Source: Alviniconcha marisindica (Eukaryota > Mollusca > Gastropoda > Provannidae). Taken from it: DNA of 64,000 bases. The stretch lies in contig JABMCL010003451.1 of assembly GCA_018857735.1 (NCBI GenBank), positions 272,501-336,500 on the forward strand, in the 5' to 3' direction. The notes beneath the pieces are model-generated. The model ran no database searches. It was not told the origin of the DNA and saw only the letters and a program-made list of their open reading frames with translations. This document shows positions 23,935-37,237 of this stretch, piece by piece. Within the stretch, counting starts at the first letter, position 1, and each line of letters opens with the position of its first letter. The translations under genes were made by a program, and so were the position numbers.

Positions 23935-26900
23935 ACCCACTCACATGCTTCCTCCCCACCAAACTCCCGTATACACACACTCGGGCACACACACACACAC
24001 ACACAACCACACAGACACACACACTCTCAGGCACACACACACACACACACAACCACACAGACACACACACTCTCAGGCACACACACACACACACTCTCAG
24101 GCACACACACACACACTCTCAGGCACACACACACACACTCTCAGGCACACACACACACACTCTCAGGCACACACACACATTCCCAGGCAGGCACACACTC
24201 TCAGGCACACACACACACTCTCTCAGGCACACACACACACAACCACACACACACTCTCAGGCACAAACACACAACCGAACAGACTTCAAAAACATGCCCT
24301 ACTTTTGTGAGGTATTTATACAGCTCAGGAGTCTCGACACCCCCCCCCCCCCCCCCCCCCCCCCCCCGCCAATACACACACACACACAAACTCCTTACAC
24401 ACACTTTCTTGATTAAACTGACTTAAAAAATGTGCCCTACCTTAGTGAGGTCTTTATACAGCTCAGGATATGTCATGGCAATGTCAGCCGACACGTCCTT
24501 GTCAAGCACGAGGGAGAAGACGGGGTACATGGTGTAGACAGTGGCATAGCCCACAATGAGGAAACCGGGGAAGAGGTTGATCGAAGCGAAGTAGAAGATG
24601 GAACAGAACACCACCTGCATGGTGGTGATGATAAGGCCGCGGTGGATCACAAACTGGCTCAGCGAAGCTGACCGCTTGTAGCTGTTGGCAAAAAACACAC
24701 ACAATAGTTTGTGGCCACAGGTGGGTGTGGCAAAGAAGAATTTCAAGCAGGGGAGAGATTATAGCTGTCAGAGAGAAAATACCGCAAGAACTTGTAGTCA
24801 CAAGCTGGGGGAAGAAGAACTCCAATGAGAATTTCTAGTTACAAGTGGGCTGAGCAAAGAAAAGAATTTCAAGCAAGGGTGACAATGAAAAGAAAAAGTT
24901 TAAGGCTGGGGGTGGGGAGGGGGGATCAGAGCTGTGGGACAGCAAAAGTGACAAAAATGTAGTAGTCACATGCAGGAAGTAAGGGGAACACAGTTAAAAC
25001 AGTGACTAGGAGACATCACAGATGCACATTATAAAAACTCTGCGACTGGAGGAGGTTGTTGGGTGTAAGTAGGTGGTTTTTAACATCAAGTCTGGAAGGG
25101 GTTGTGGGGCTCACAGCTGAGGGCTGGGGAAGCCTGATAGCAATTGTAATGGAGATCACTTCCCCAAATCAATGTGAAAATCAACACCTTTTGTAAATTC
25201 TTAAAGAATATGAACAATTTCAAGAGTATGAAAGATTATGTGTATTTTGTGCTGTGTTATGGAGTGTCTGAATGATGAATAATTAACATTATGGAAATGG
25301 TGGAGTAGTTTACCTGTTTCTCCCATGTACAAGCAATAATCTTCCAATGTGACTGAACTGTGTGATGGAGAAATCAGCGGCCAAAGATGCTTGCTTCCCT
25401 TCCTGAAAAATAAACACACGTGTATACATACATACATCAAACAGGTAACAACAGTATTCACTGATCCAGTAAAATGGAGGGGATCAACACATAATAAATA
25501 ATAATCAAAGAATTTATAAAGCACAAAATCTTGTCTGTCTAGACTGTTCTGAGTGCACACCCCCCCACACACAACCATACTGACTATACAAATGTACTTA
25601 TACACAGCTTAAAACAGGCAGCAAACAGAGAGTTGAGACAGATGAAGACAGCAGCATGGAATGGAAAGCATGGCAGGTCTATAGTGACTTCTGAGAAGAC
25701 TGGTGGAAACTCTTATACACATACAACATTTAATCACTGATTCCTTATAATGGGTAGCACCTGTATGTGCTCACCACATCCCCTGAGGAGATGCAAGCAA
25801 ACCATGCACACCAACAGCACTGATTCCTTATAACGGGTAGCACCTGTATGTGCTCATCACATTCCATGAGGAGATGCAAGCAAACCATGCACACCAGCAG
25901 CCTTGATCAGAGGCTACTAACATTGTCATCAGTGGCATCTCATTCTCTAGCCAGACTGTTTCCCAACTGTCTGGCCAGAAAATGAGATGCCACTGATGTC
26001 AATGAAAAATGTCTGTTAAGAGTTCCTTATCAGGATCACTGTCTTTAAGCCACAGTAATCTTTAAGACATGTCAAGCCCCATTATTAAAATCCCTGACAT
26101 TGCAGTGTAGCTGCCAAGCGGCAGGTGACACTGCAGCTGTATGCATGACAATATGTACAGGTGTGGGGAAATGGCTGCACACCCTACCATCTCACCCAGC
26201 ACTGGGTGAAGCTCAGGGTTTTAGCTGAGGCACATAACAAACTACCCACATTGGGGCTTCTTCTGCACAAAACAGCACCTGTGAGGAAACATGCACAAAG
26301 AAAACTTTTAGGATTTTTATGGAAACATATTTTGAAAAACAAACAAATCAATATTTACCTTGCCGACTATGCCCACCCCTGCATCAGCAGCTTGAATCAT
26401 GCTGACGTCATTTCCTCCATCACCTAAACATAGCACATACTCACGTCATTTCCTGTGTCACATAAACATAGCACATAAACATAGCACATACTCACATCAT
26501 TTCCTGTGTCACCTAAACATAGCACATACTGATGTTATTTCCTCCATCACCTGAACATATCACATACTGTATCATTTCCTCCAACACTTAAGCACATCAT
26601 CTTTTTAACCGTAGCTATCATTGGTACTTCTGTCATCATCATCACCATCATTAATACACTCAATAATTAAAACAAAACGTACCCAATCAAATACACCTGA
26701 TAATAGTAAACAGTGCCAAGCAAGAATACTAAAGTACTATTCTAATTATGCACAGAAATACAGAGCTCAGGAACTGTGTGAAAGTCAAGGTTGCTGTCCT
26801 GGTCTCCCCATCTCTCTGTGGACGTAAAACAACACCGAACGCTTGAAAAACAAAAATGGAGAAGAAAAAACATTGTAGCAGGTAACTACTTTAAATAGTT

Positions 26901-29900
26901 TACACTATCAAGAACAAGAAAAAAGCTGATTATATGCTTGCAGCCTTCTAATCACCATGATCATGATCCCGAGGCAGAAATGCCACCCCCTTCTTTTCAC
27001 CATGATCATGATCCTGAGGCAGAAACACCACAGCCTTCTTTTCACCATGGTCATGATCCTGAGGCAGAAACGCCACACTGACCTATGGCACTCGTCCTTT
27101 TGCCGGTGTGTGACTTGAGCAGCTTGACGATGTCGGCCTTCTGCGTGGGGGAACAGCGACACACCACCACCGCTGGGCACAGGCACGCCAGTTCCACAAA
27201 CTCGTGTTCGTAGTACTTCAGACACACCTGAGCAAAACACAAAGTTCTCTTAGCTCCACAACCCAATAGTCTGAGAGTTTCTAACCAGCTTTGCTAGCAC
27301 CATTGCATTCTTCCCTCCATGTTCACAATTCATGACGTGCGTCCTGATGCTAAGGCATCAAACACCAACCTCTTAATTCTGAAAAATCATCTAGGAATTC
27401 ATGCCTTGAACAAAAGCTACTGACTCTGCTAATCATTGACTTCTTGGCATTGCCTTCTCAGACTTGGATAACAGGCTGGAATGGGACCAGCATCCTGACT
27501 GATTTCTTTTTGTTTTTTGCACAGAGTCTGAGTTCAAACTAAGAACCCACATGTCCACCAAACCTATTTGGTGGAGTGAAAACAAAGGCAAGTTTTTATC
27601 AACCAATTCATTTGCCATTTTTTCACCATCATCACTTATCACACTTACAAGCTCTGTTCTCTGTTCTTCTGTCATTTCAAAATCATTTTAGCTCAGACCA
27701 TCACGGGCATCATCATCAGACAACAGATTAGGATCATTATTTCCATCAACTTCCATCTTCCCACCCATACAAATAATGTAACCCCATCCCTTGAACTGCC
27801 TGCATTTTGCGTTCTGAACACTGTCTCACACTCTGGCAGTGGCCAGGCATGGCTGATCAAAGTGTTCCCCAAAGTCCTGTTACCAAGGTTGGGAGAAAAT
27901 GACATATCCACCATGAGACAGGTAGGCGTGGATTTCAAAACAAGAGCTGCTGCAGTCGGCAGGAAGGTCTATTACCTGCCCCACTCTAGCTGTTCCTAGG
28001 AATGAGGGGAAAGACTCTCTCAACTGTGGTTGTGCTCTTCAGGGATCAAAGATTTGTGTTGAGACCTTTATTTCAAAACCAAGTACCTTTCCACAACCTG
28101 ATCCAGACTGAAGAATTCCAGGACCTTTCCAGGCCTTGAATTTGAAGTCTGGAATTTTTCATTTCAAATTCTGGGAATTTTTCAAGTTTCCAGGACCTGT
28201 TTGAACCCTGCACTGGTCTTCAAATCTCCCCTCCCCTTCCTTCCTTCTCCTTTTGTTGTTGTTGCTGCAGCTGATAAACTATGTTCAAACACAAATTTGC
28301 AAAGTGACAACTGCAATTCTCTTACACGCACCTGTAAAGAATCGCCTGATATGACGAGAGCAGCTTCATTTTTACGCCGCAGTGAGTTGAGCTCCAGGTG
28401 AGCCTGCGCTCTGTCTGTGACACGACTCAGCACATGAATGTCGTGCGTCCTTGACACCAGCTTTGAGCTCTTGGCGATGCAGATGGCTGTCTCCAGCTTG
28501 TCTCCTGTCAGCATCCACACCTAAGGGGAAAAGACACAGCTGAATTAAAGACAGTAAACATGGGCTCCCATGCAAACACCCACCCACCTATGCAAACATC
28601 CATGTACCTAAGCAAGAATCCACCCACCTATGCAAGGTCACACCCACTCACGCAAAGGCACCCACCCAATGCTAACACCCCCCCATCCAGTCAAACACAC
28701 ATCTGTCCAGTCAAACACACCCATCCATATAAAAACACCCAACCAAGCAAATACTCACCCATCCATACAAGCACCCACCCACCCACACAAGCATCGGCCC
28801 ACCCACAAAAATACCAACCTGCCTATGCAAGCACTCAACCTGCCCACATAAGCACTAACTCACCCATCCAACCAAGCAAGTATCCACCTACCCATGCAGA
28901 TACACCCCTACCATCACCCCTACCTACCTTCAAAACTATCTACAGTTTAAAGATACAGCGTTGCATGATCATGACTGACTAAGCTATTTCATGTTCTTCC
29001 AGCAGGCAAAGATGAAGGCACAAAAACCAGAAGCCCCTTCAGTACCTGGTCAAACAGGAAGGAAAACAAGCGACGCCCACCACAAGCACAAGCACAGACA
29101 CCTGTGGCAGAAACACCACAGCCTTCTATTTACCGTGATCATGATCCCGAGGCAGAAACGCCACAGCCCTATGATCACCACGATCACGATGATCCTGACA
29201 CTAACCTTGATGCCTGCATTTCGCAGCAGTTCCAACGTGGGTCTGACGTTGTCCTGGAGACGGTCCTCCACGCCCGTCAGACACAGCAGCTCCATGTCAC
29301 GCTCCAGTGACTCCACCACGCTCTGGACACGGGCGCTTCGGTCCTGCAGGCTCAGTTTGGCTTGGTGGTAGCGAGACTGGGTGTCAAAGCAGATTCAGAT
29401 TCAGGTTCTTTATTCACCAAGTTTTACAACAAGGAAAGTGTCTTGAAAGCGGTAAGCATACAAACATAAGCAAACAACAACACTGACATACATCAACGAG
29501 CATAATTAGAGGTATGCACCCATCCATACCACCAAAACAACACACACCCCCACACTTACACATGCACATACATACACCTGTGCATGCACGCACGCACACA
29601 AACACACACACATTATAACTAATGTTCCAATGTAAAACATGGTCCTATGTCTAAGACTCAGACAGGCGAAGTAAAAGTTCCTACTTTTAAGACAAAGCAG
29701 AGTAAAAGTTCAATAACAACAAACACACACACACACATTTATAAATAACTTTTCATTTCATAACATAAAGTCCTACTTTTAAGACAAAGCAAAGTAAAAG
29801 TTCAATAACAACAACAACAACAACACACACACACACACTCACTCACTCACTCATGCACATATTCACTGTTCAGAATTATGGATTTCTTCAATGAACTAAG

Positions 29901-32900
29901 ATTTTGTCCATTGTCAGGGAACAGGTAAGATCTCATACTGTTTCACACAGTGTCCTTCTTTCAGTTTTTTGAAAGCTGATGGATCAATATACAATATCAA
30001 TGTATTAATGTCAACCACACAAGGTCCAAATGCTTCATAATGACTGCATAGCCAATTCTGCAACAGTGTGTGCATGTATGTCTGTGCAAAGGGTGTGTGC
30101 ATTTTCTATAAACCGTGGTAAAACTGACCTCGAAGTCCTGGTACTGTTCCTCAGTCAGCACTTTCTTGGCCACAACCAGAGTCCTCAGTCCCTCCCGTGC
30201 CATGTTGCCACACTGCACAGTCAACAAAGTATCCAACACATCGTCAGTACTGCTAGTAATGAGATGGGTGACACTTTGATCAACCATCACAGTCAACAGA
30301 GCATCTAACATGTCAACACTCCTGGTGATGAGATGGGTGATTTGGTGACACTGATCATCAACTATCGCAGTCAATACAGCATCCAACACATCATCAGTAC
30401 TCCTGGTGATGAGATGGGTGATACTGCTCATAAACCATCACAGTCAACAAAACACCCAACACCTTTACAATATTCCTGGTTATGAGATGGCTGATACTGA
30501 TCATCACAGTCAACAAAACATCCAACCCTTTACAATAATCCTGGTGATGAGATGGGTACTGTGATACTGATCATACAGTCAACACAGCATCCATCACCTT
30601 TTCAATACTTAAGTTCTGGTGACGAGATGGGTGACACTGGTAGGGCTGAATGCACTCTATAAATTACAAATGATTACTATTATTATAGATGAAATGAAGA
30701 GGACACAAAAAGAGACCTCTTCCTCCAGCCAGTCGTTGTACTGCACGATGGGCTGCATGACCGTGTCGGCCCCCTTCAGGTAGAAGATGATCTCACCACT
30801 CTCCTCCTCCTGCAACACACAGCATCGGTTCACAGACATGCTGCAACACATCACACCTCACAGCATCAGTTCACATTGACATGCTGCAACACGTCGCAGA
30901 AAAGCTGAAGGTACGCAACTCTTCTGCACATCCGGTAAAGGGGTGCAACCTTTACTGTAGCTGAAGGCCAACACACTCTATCACTGTATCAGTCAAAACT
31001 GATAGGAAGTGCATTCTCTGTTATTTCGCATGGCAATTTAAAAATAATAATTTTTAACTACTGTTCGATCTTGGGAAGTGCAGTTTTTGACTGATAAGCT
31101 GATAGTTTTTCCCTAGCACTCTGAAGACCACAAAATTCACAAACTTTCACAGACCCCACTCAGTTTTCATAGACTTTCAAGGCCTTGAAAAGCTTATCCC
31201 ATTTTTCCCAAACTTTCAAAGACCTTCAAAGACCGTGCAAACCCTGTGTAACATTTATAGCAGAGAGTGCTTATCTTGTACTGAATTTTTTGTTGGACTG
31301 GAAGCCAGTGGAGAAACTGAAAAGAGGTGTGATGTCAGTTTTACGTGTTTTTTTCTCTCCAGTAAACAGAGCACACCTCACAGCATCAGTTCTCACTGAC
31401 AACACTCCACCCCTGACAGCAGACTGCTGCTATGGTGTTTTGCTTGCTTGCTTCTTTGCTTTGTTTTGAACTCTTCCTATTCAAATGTTTCATTTTGCAA
31501 GTGAGCATAGGAACAGATCAGCGCCATTGTGGCTGCTGTCAGGTACACAACGCTCCTGCATTACAACAAAATACTGCCTATTTATTGATAGTAAATGAAC
31601 ACAGAACAAAACATAATGATAATAACAACAAAGAGCTTAAAGCAGTGATGCTCACAAAATGCAAAACAAAATGCCCTCAGCTGCAATGAAGCTGACCAGT
31701 GCTTCACACCAGACAATAATAATGATGCTTCACATCTCTCACCCACTGATGTCTACACTCTAAGTGTTAGAGATGAAGGGCAGCCAGTCCATAATGAAAA
31801 AGCAAGCAGGGTGTCTATGGGGAATACCCTGTTTCCACCCAGAAGTGCCTACCTGCAGAATGATGATGAAAAATGACAAGACAGTAAGAGGACTAGGCAA
31901 AAAAATGAGCGGGAAGATAGGAAAGAGGAATAAAATGACAGCCCTGAGATTGCAGACAGGGGGAAGGACATCAGACATCCCAGGCCTCTCTTCGGGGCTT
32001 TGGCATTGGATGTGAAGGAACTCTTGCGGGATGGAGTGGAGCACACAGACATCTATGGGGAACACCATTTCTGGTGAATGTGCTTACCCGCAGAATGATA
32101 CCCATGCGCTTGGCGTCGGAAGTGAAGGGAAAGACCTGCAGGATGGAGTAGTTCACCAGGGACCCCAAGGGCGTCTTCAGCTGCATGCTGCTCAAGTCTC
32201 GCCGCACCAACGCCAGACCCACGCTCTCCGTCCATGCCACCAGCGCCACCTGGAACAAACCAGGTGGCTCCATACCCATTCATTCTCGACAACCCTTTCA
32301 TGTGTCATCCAGGAGGTTCAAGGGACAACCAAGTGTAAACAGAACATATGCTATATGGCACAAAACAAACTGACTGTATCTACCCAAACCAGTTACCTTT
32401 CCATCAGCTTCAGTGACCTTATTCTGTGTTCCTCTTTTCATTCTTTTCATGTTGATAGTAAACCGATCTTTCCAGAGACAAACTGTGTATGTGACCATTG
32501 TCTTTGAGTGTTGACCTAGTGTGTTGTAGTGTGTGAAAACAATGGTATGGCTGCCAATGCTTTGGATTTTTCCCCATCACACAGACATCTACGTGACTAC
32601 AACTGCATGAACACTGTAAGAGAGTCTGCACTGCAACATGTCTGTGGAAGAATATATTCCCTGGTCAGTTTGAACCTGCATGAGCAGCGCACCAAACCCA
32701 ATGTTCAACCAACCAAGCTACATCCCTGTCCTGCGTCTGCAATAAACAGTAAGACACAGAACACACCTACACTACATTCAACATGTCCATCCACTTAAAC
32801 ACTGCCTGCGCACTTAATGTTACATGTGTTTCTAACACATTGTCAGCAGCCAAAGAAAATGATCAACCTGTAACACAATATATGAGTGCATGTGAGGTGC

Positions 32901-35900
32901 TGATCCAGAGCCTGAAGATTTTCAACCCACTACTGAAACCTGGCAAAAGATGACACCTTATAAATAAATACCTTTCATACTATAGCTAGATATGTAGTAG
33001 ATGCACAAAACCTTTTTTGCAGTCCAGAACAACATCAATTTTTTCAGGAAATCTGGATTCTGGCCCTTCACATGCACCCATGACGATATGGACCTATACA
33101 TTTTTTCTTGCATTTCATTGGTCAGTGTATAACAGTGCACAACATGAGGCAGGCACTACAGGTATACAGATACCTCATCAGGACTGGAGGCCTGGTAGGA
33201 CACAGACTGCTGGGAATGCTGGTCTGCCTCCGGGGCCTGCTCCACTTCACCGTTCCGTCCCTCCTCGTAGACTGGTGTGACATTGTGGCACAGCGCAATA
33301 GCCCTCACAGCCTCAAACACCCGCGTCACCACTGTGCGTCGCACTGGCCCTGAGGCACGAGTCGGTGTCGTTGAAGGTGTGGAGGACTGCTGCTGCTGCT
33401 GCTGGGTGTAGACCGTCTTCAGGTGTGACATGACCTGTCCAGTATCAAGCAGTTATTTACCTGATATTTAGCACACAGTCAACCATGAAGATTATAATAT
33501 CAAGGCAAAACGCAAGACATCAAATCACAAGTAAAATGTGATTTCCAGTTCAAAACACAACGGATAACAACTGATGTTGACTTGAAGAAGACAGGAAAGA
33601 ACATGAAGCTGAATAAACAAGGAAGACAGACACCAGAAGGCAGCAAGCACACAAAGCTATGTTCTGACCTACCCCAGATTTAAAAGAGAGGACCTCTGAC
33701 AGCTCTGGACCTCAGTAGATGTTAACTTAATTTCTGTGTCAGCACCACTGTTGTTATTTTTTAATCTCATTAAATGCAGTCTTCATGATGAATTTTGCAC
33801 TTACCTCATCAGCTGTATCTGTAGAGAATGACACTGTCCCCAAGTGCAGTTTTTTGAAGATCTGCAGACAAAAAAAATCAATTTTGTGTGATGGAGGGCA
33901 CATATTTAAAACCATCCGACTATCTCAACTGCCAACCCTGAGAAAAAGACATGGGGGAGAGGGTTGTTCATAAGAGGGGGCTTGTGCAATTAGCCTCTGC
34001 CTTTCTACACATGCACAGTGTCAGCTAAAAATTTTACCATGGGCCTTTGCTTACTCGGTCATACATGCTTGAAATGAATTATTAAAAGACGATTCATGCA
34101 TGCACATTTGCAAAATTTGGATATCAGGAAAATCTGACAATAACTGTGAATTCATGATCAGTATCAATGTTTGAGAAACAAAGAATGAGTCGTGTCAGAC
34201 CATTTCATTCTGCGTCAGGGTGCCAGTCTTGTCAGACAACAGATAGGATATGCGTCCCAGCTCTTCGGGAATTGTGGTTGTGCGCACTGTGGTTCCTGGC
34301 ATGGCCTTGTCGCGCTGAATCACCCATGAATACCATGCCTTTCCCATGTCCAGGTTGACACGTAAACTGCACACACAAAAACAGTCAGCTGATTGTTGTT
34401 TTAAGCAGCGGGTCAATTCTGATTTTCAAATGTCTGTTACGCAATGACCCAACTTCAGCTTGTGGTGAGTTACAAAATCCTTTCGATTCACAAATGATTT
34501 TATTTACAGAAGAACCTTCTGTAAATAAAATCATTTGTGAATCGAAAGGATTTTAAGAAATAAGGCAACATATAACAAACAAAATTAAAGGAAAAAGCCG
34601 TTTCAAAAACACACTTTGTCCACGAAGGCCAGCCTTTCTCCAAAAGGTACAAGAAATCTAAATCAAAACTTCACACTGAGAAATTTGTTGTAAAGTGCTC
34701 TGTTAATTTTATTTTCAATTTACAATCCCCTTGCATCAGTGATGATCAGCTGGACTGAACTGTAAAAGACACTGTGAAGTGTTATGGCTGTCCTAACACT
34801 GTAACAGCTACCCTGGACTCAACTGTAAAAGACACGGTCAAGTTTTATGGCTGGCCTAGCAGTTACCCTGGACTCAACTGTAAAAGACACTGTCAAGCGT
34901 TATGGCTGGCCTAGCAGTTACCCACTGCCTCTTTGAACAATATTGTTCCTCGGATGACACACGCATGCAACTTCCGTGCCAACGCCAGAGGCAGTGTGTA
35001 CAACACAGGTGAGCAAGGACACTTGTCAAGGCTGTGTGCAGCCACGCCTGTTTTTTTACTATTCCCAAACGTCAGGGTACAGAGCACTTTCAACAAAAAT
35101 CTTTCATTCTAATATTTTATTTAAATGTCTTCTGCATGTTGGGCAAAACAATGTTCTGAGAAGGCTATTCCTTGGCAGCAGTAACAATGCATACTAAGAA
35201 ATGAAAGACAAAAGAGCATGTCACACCAGAGAAAGAAACGCATCACACTATGCCCCATTAACTGTCACAGCCGACAAAGAAACACATCACACCTCAAATG
35301 AGACAAAGAAACACACAACACCTCACACCAGACAAAGAAACACATCACACCAGACAAAAAAACAACAACATCACACCTCCAATGAGACAAACAAACACAA
35401 CACGTCACACCAGACCAGGAAACACATCACACCAGACACAAGCAAACAAATCCCATACCACTTCAGAAAAAGAAACAAAGTCAGGGCAGCTGACCTGATG
35501 GGAATGATGTAGGAAAACAGCAGGATAAAGCGGAACAGGTATCTGTACCAGGGGCCTCCAAAGCCCTGAAACACAACTCCACTGGCTCAACATATCCATG
35601 TGAAACAAAATTTGCATTCTGTTTTACCTGCCTGACTACTGACCCATGCTTGCTATTTTCCTGTCTTATACAGAGATAAAATCAATGCAAAAATCTGATT
35701 CTGCAATCCGAATCTGCACAGCATACAGGAACATGTGCAATGGTCACAGTTCTAAAACTAAGACCTTTTTTTCACATCTTTATACAAACTGTTCACAAAG
35801 CTATGTAAGTGTGGAGTTACAGGGTACTAAGCCCCTTTCTTCCTTTTTATTTGAAGCCTTTTCACATAAGTGATATTAGACTGATCATACAATTATCAAG

Positions 35901-37189
35901 ATAACAACATGTGTCAACAAGTTATACCAAACAATAACAAACCTGAAGAAATTTTTAAAAGCCTATCATCTTCAGAGTTCAGCAAATGAACATTGCAGGT
36001 CACAATCAATGTGGATTTTTTTTTGGTTTTCTGCACGTATCTGTGTTTCTGATCATTCAGTATGTCTTTTTCTCTGTGTTTGCATGTGGGTAGTTGGGTG
36101 GGTGGGTTCATGCATCCTTACATATGTGGTTGTGCAGATGTGTGGGGAGGGGAGGGGAGGTTGGGGGGATGAACAGAAAGCTACATGTGTGCAGGAGCCT
36201 GGGGACATTCATTGCTTACCTTGAGAATCATCATGAGAACAGACAAAACCATGACAGCCAGGAACAGCATCTTTGTCAGGGTGTTGATTTCCAGATCCAC
36301 TGTTCCAATCTTAAACATGAAGAACAAACAATCTTTTTGTCAGGTACTGACTTCATACACACTCATTCTGACCTCAAATGCACTGAACAATGATAACTTT
36401 TCAGTCCCCAAAACAAACAAAAACATTGTTAGTCTTTTTCCATCAGTGTTTTAATTTTCTTATTTATCTGATCTGGAATACAAAGAACAGTGATACAATT
36501 TCTGTGAACTTTATCAGTGTTGATAATTCCCAGAGTCAATGTTCCAGTGAGGATAAAAATGTTGAACAACAAGTCACCTTTTTATCTAGTATCAATCAAT
36601 TATTCATAGGTACAACTGAACTGGCAGTCTGCACATCTTGCTGCGGCTGATGAAGTGTTCATTAAGCTACATGTCTGTCAGTCCAGCCCTACCCTTCCTC
36701 AGTAGTAGCACTGTCCACCTGTCTACACACCTTGCTGTGAAGCTGTCAGGTGTTCGTCACACTCTGCGTCTCTACCTCCATGTACCAACACTGCATTCAT
36801 CACACTCTCTGTCTCTCCCTCTACGTACCAACGCTGCATTCACCACACTGTGTTTCACCCTCTACGTACCAACGCTGCATTCACCACACTCTGTGTCTCT
36901 CCCTCCATGTACCAACGCTGCCCCTTCCCACCTTACCCTCCCCAGTACTGCCATCTACCCACCTTGCTGCACAGCCTTGAGATGTTCATCTCACCCTGTG
37001 TAAACCCACCCTTCTACCAACCCTCCCCAGTACTGTCACCTACCCACCCAGCTGTGTGGCTGTGAGATGTTCAGAATACCTCCCCTCCACCTGCCCACCC
37101 ACACACACACACACACACACTGAGCCCCTTCCTTCCCACTCACCTACCCACAACTCAGCCCACCTTGCTGTGTTGCTGTGAGATGTTTA

Positions 37190-37237
<48 letters not shown>

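Noticed and set aside
23694..24416. Long plus-strand frame rich in His/Thr/Pro (240 codons)
   Set aside because: It is translated CA microsatellite and poly-C; all frames are open because the repeat lacks stops.
34474..34554. Hairpin as a microRNA precursor
   Set aside because: A 3-nt loop and fully perfect stem are unlike animal pre-miRNAs; kept only as an inverted repeat.
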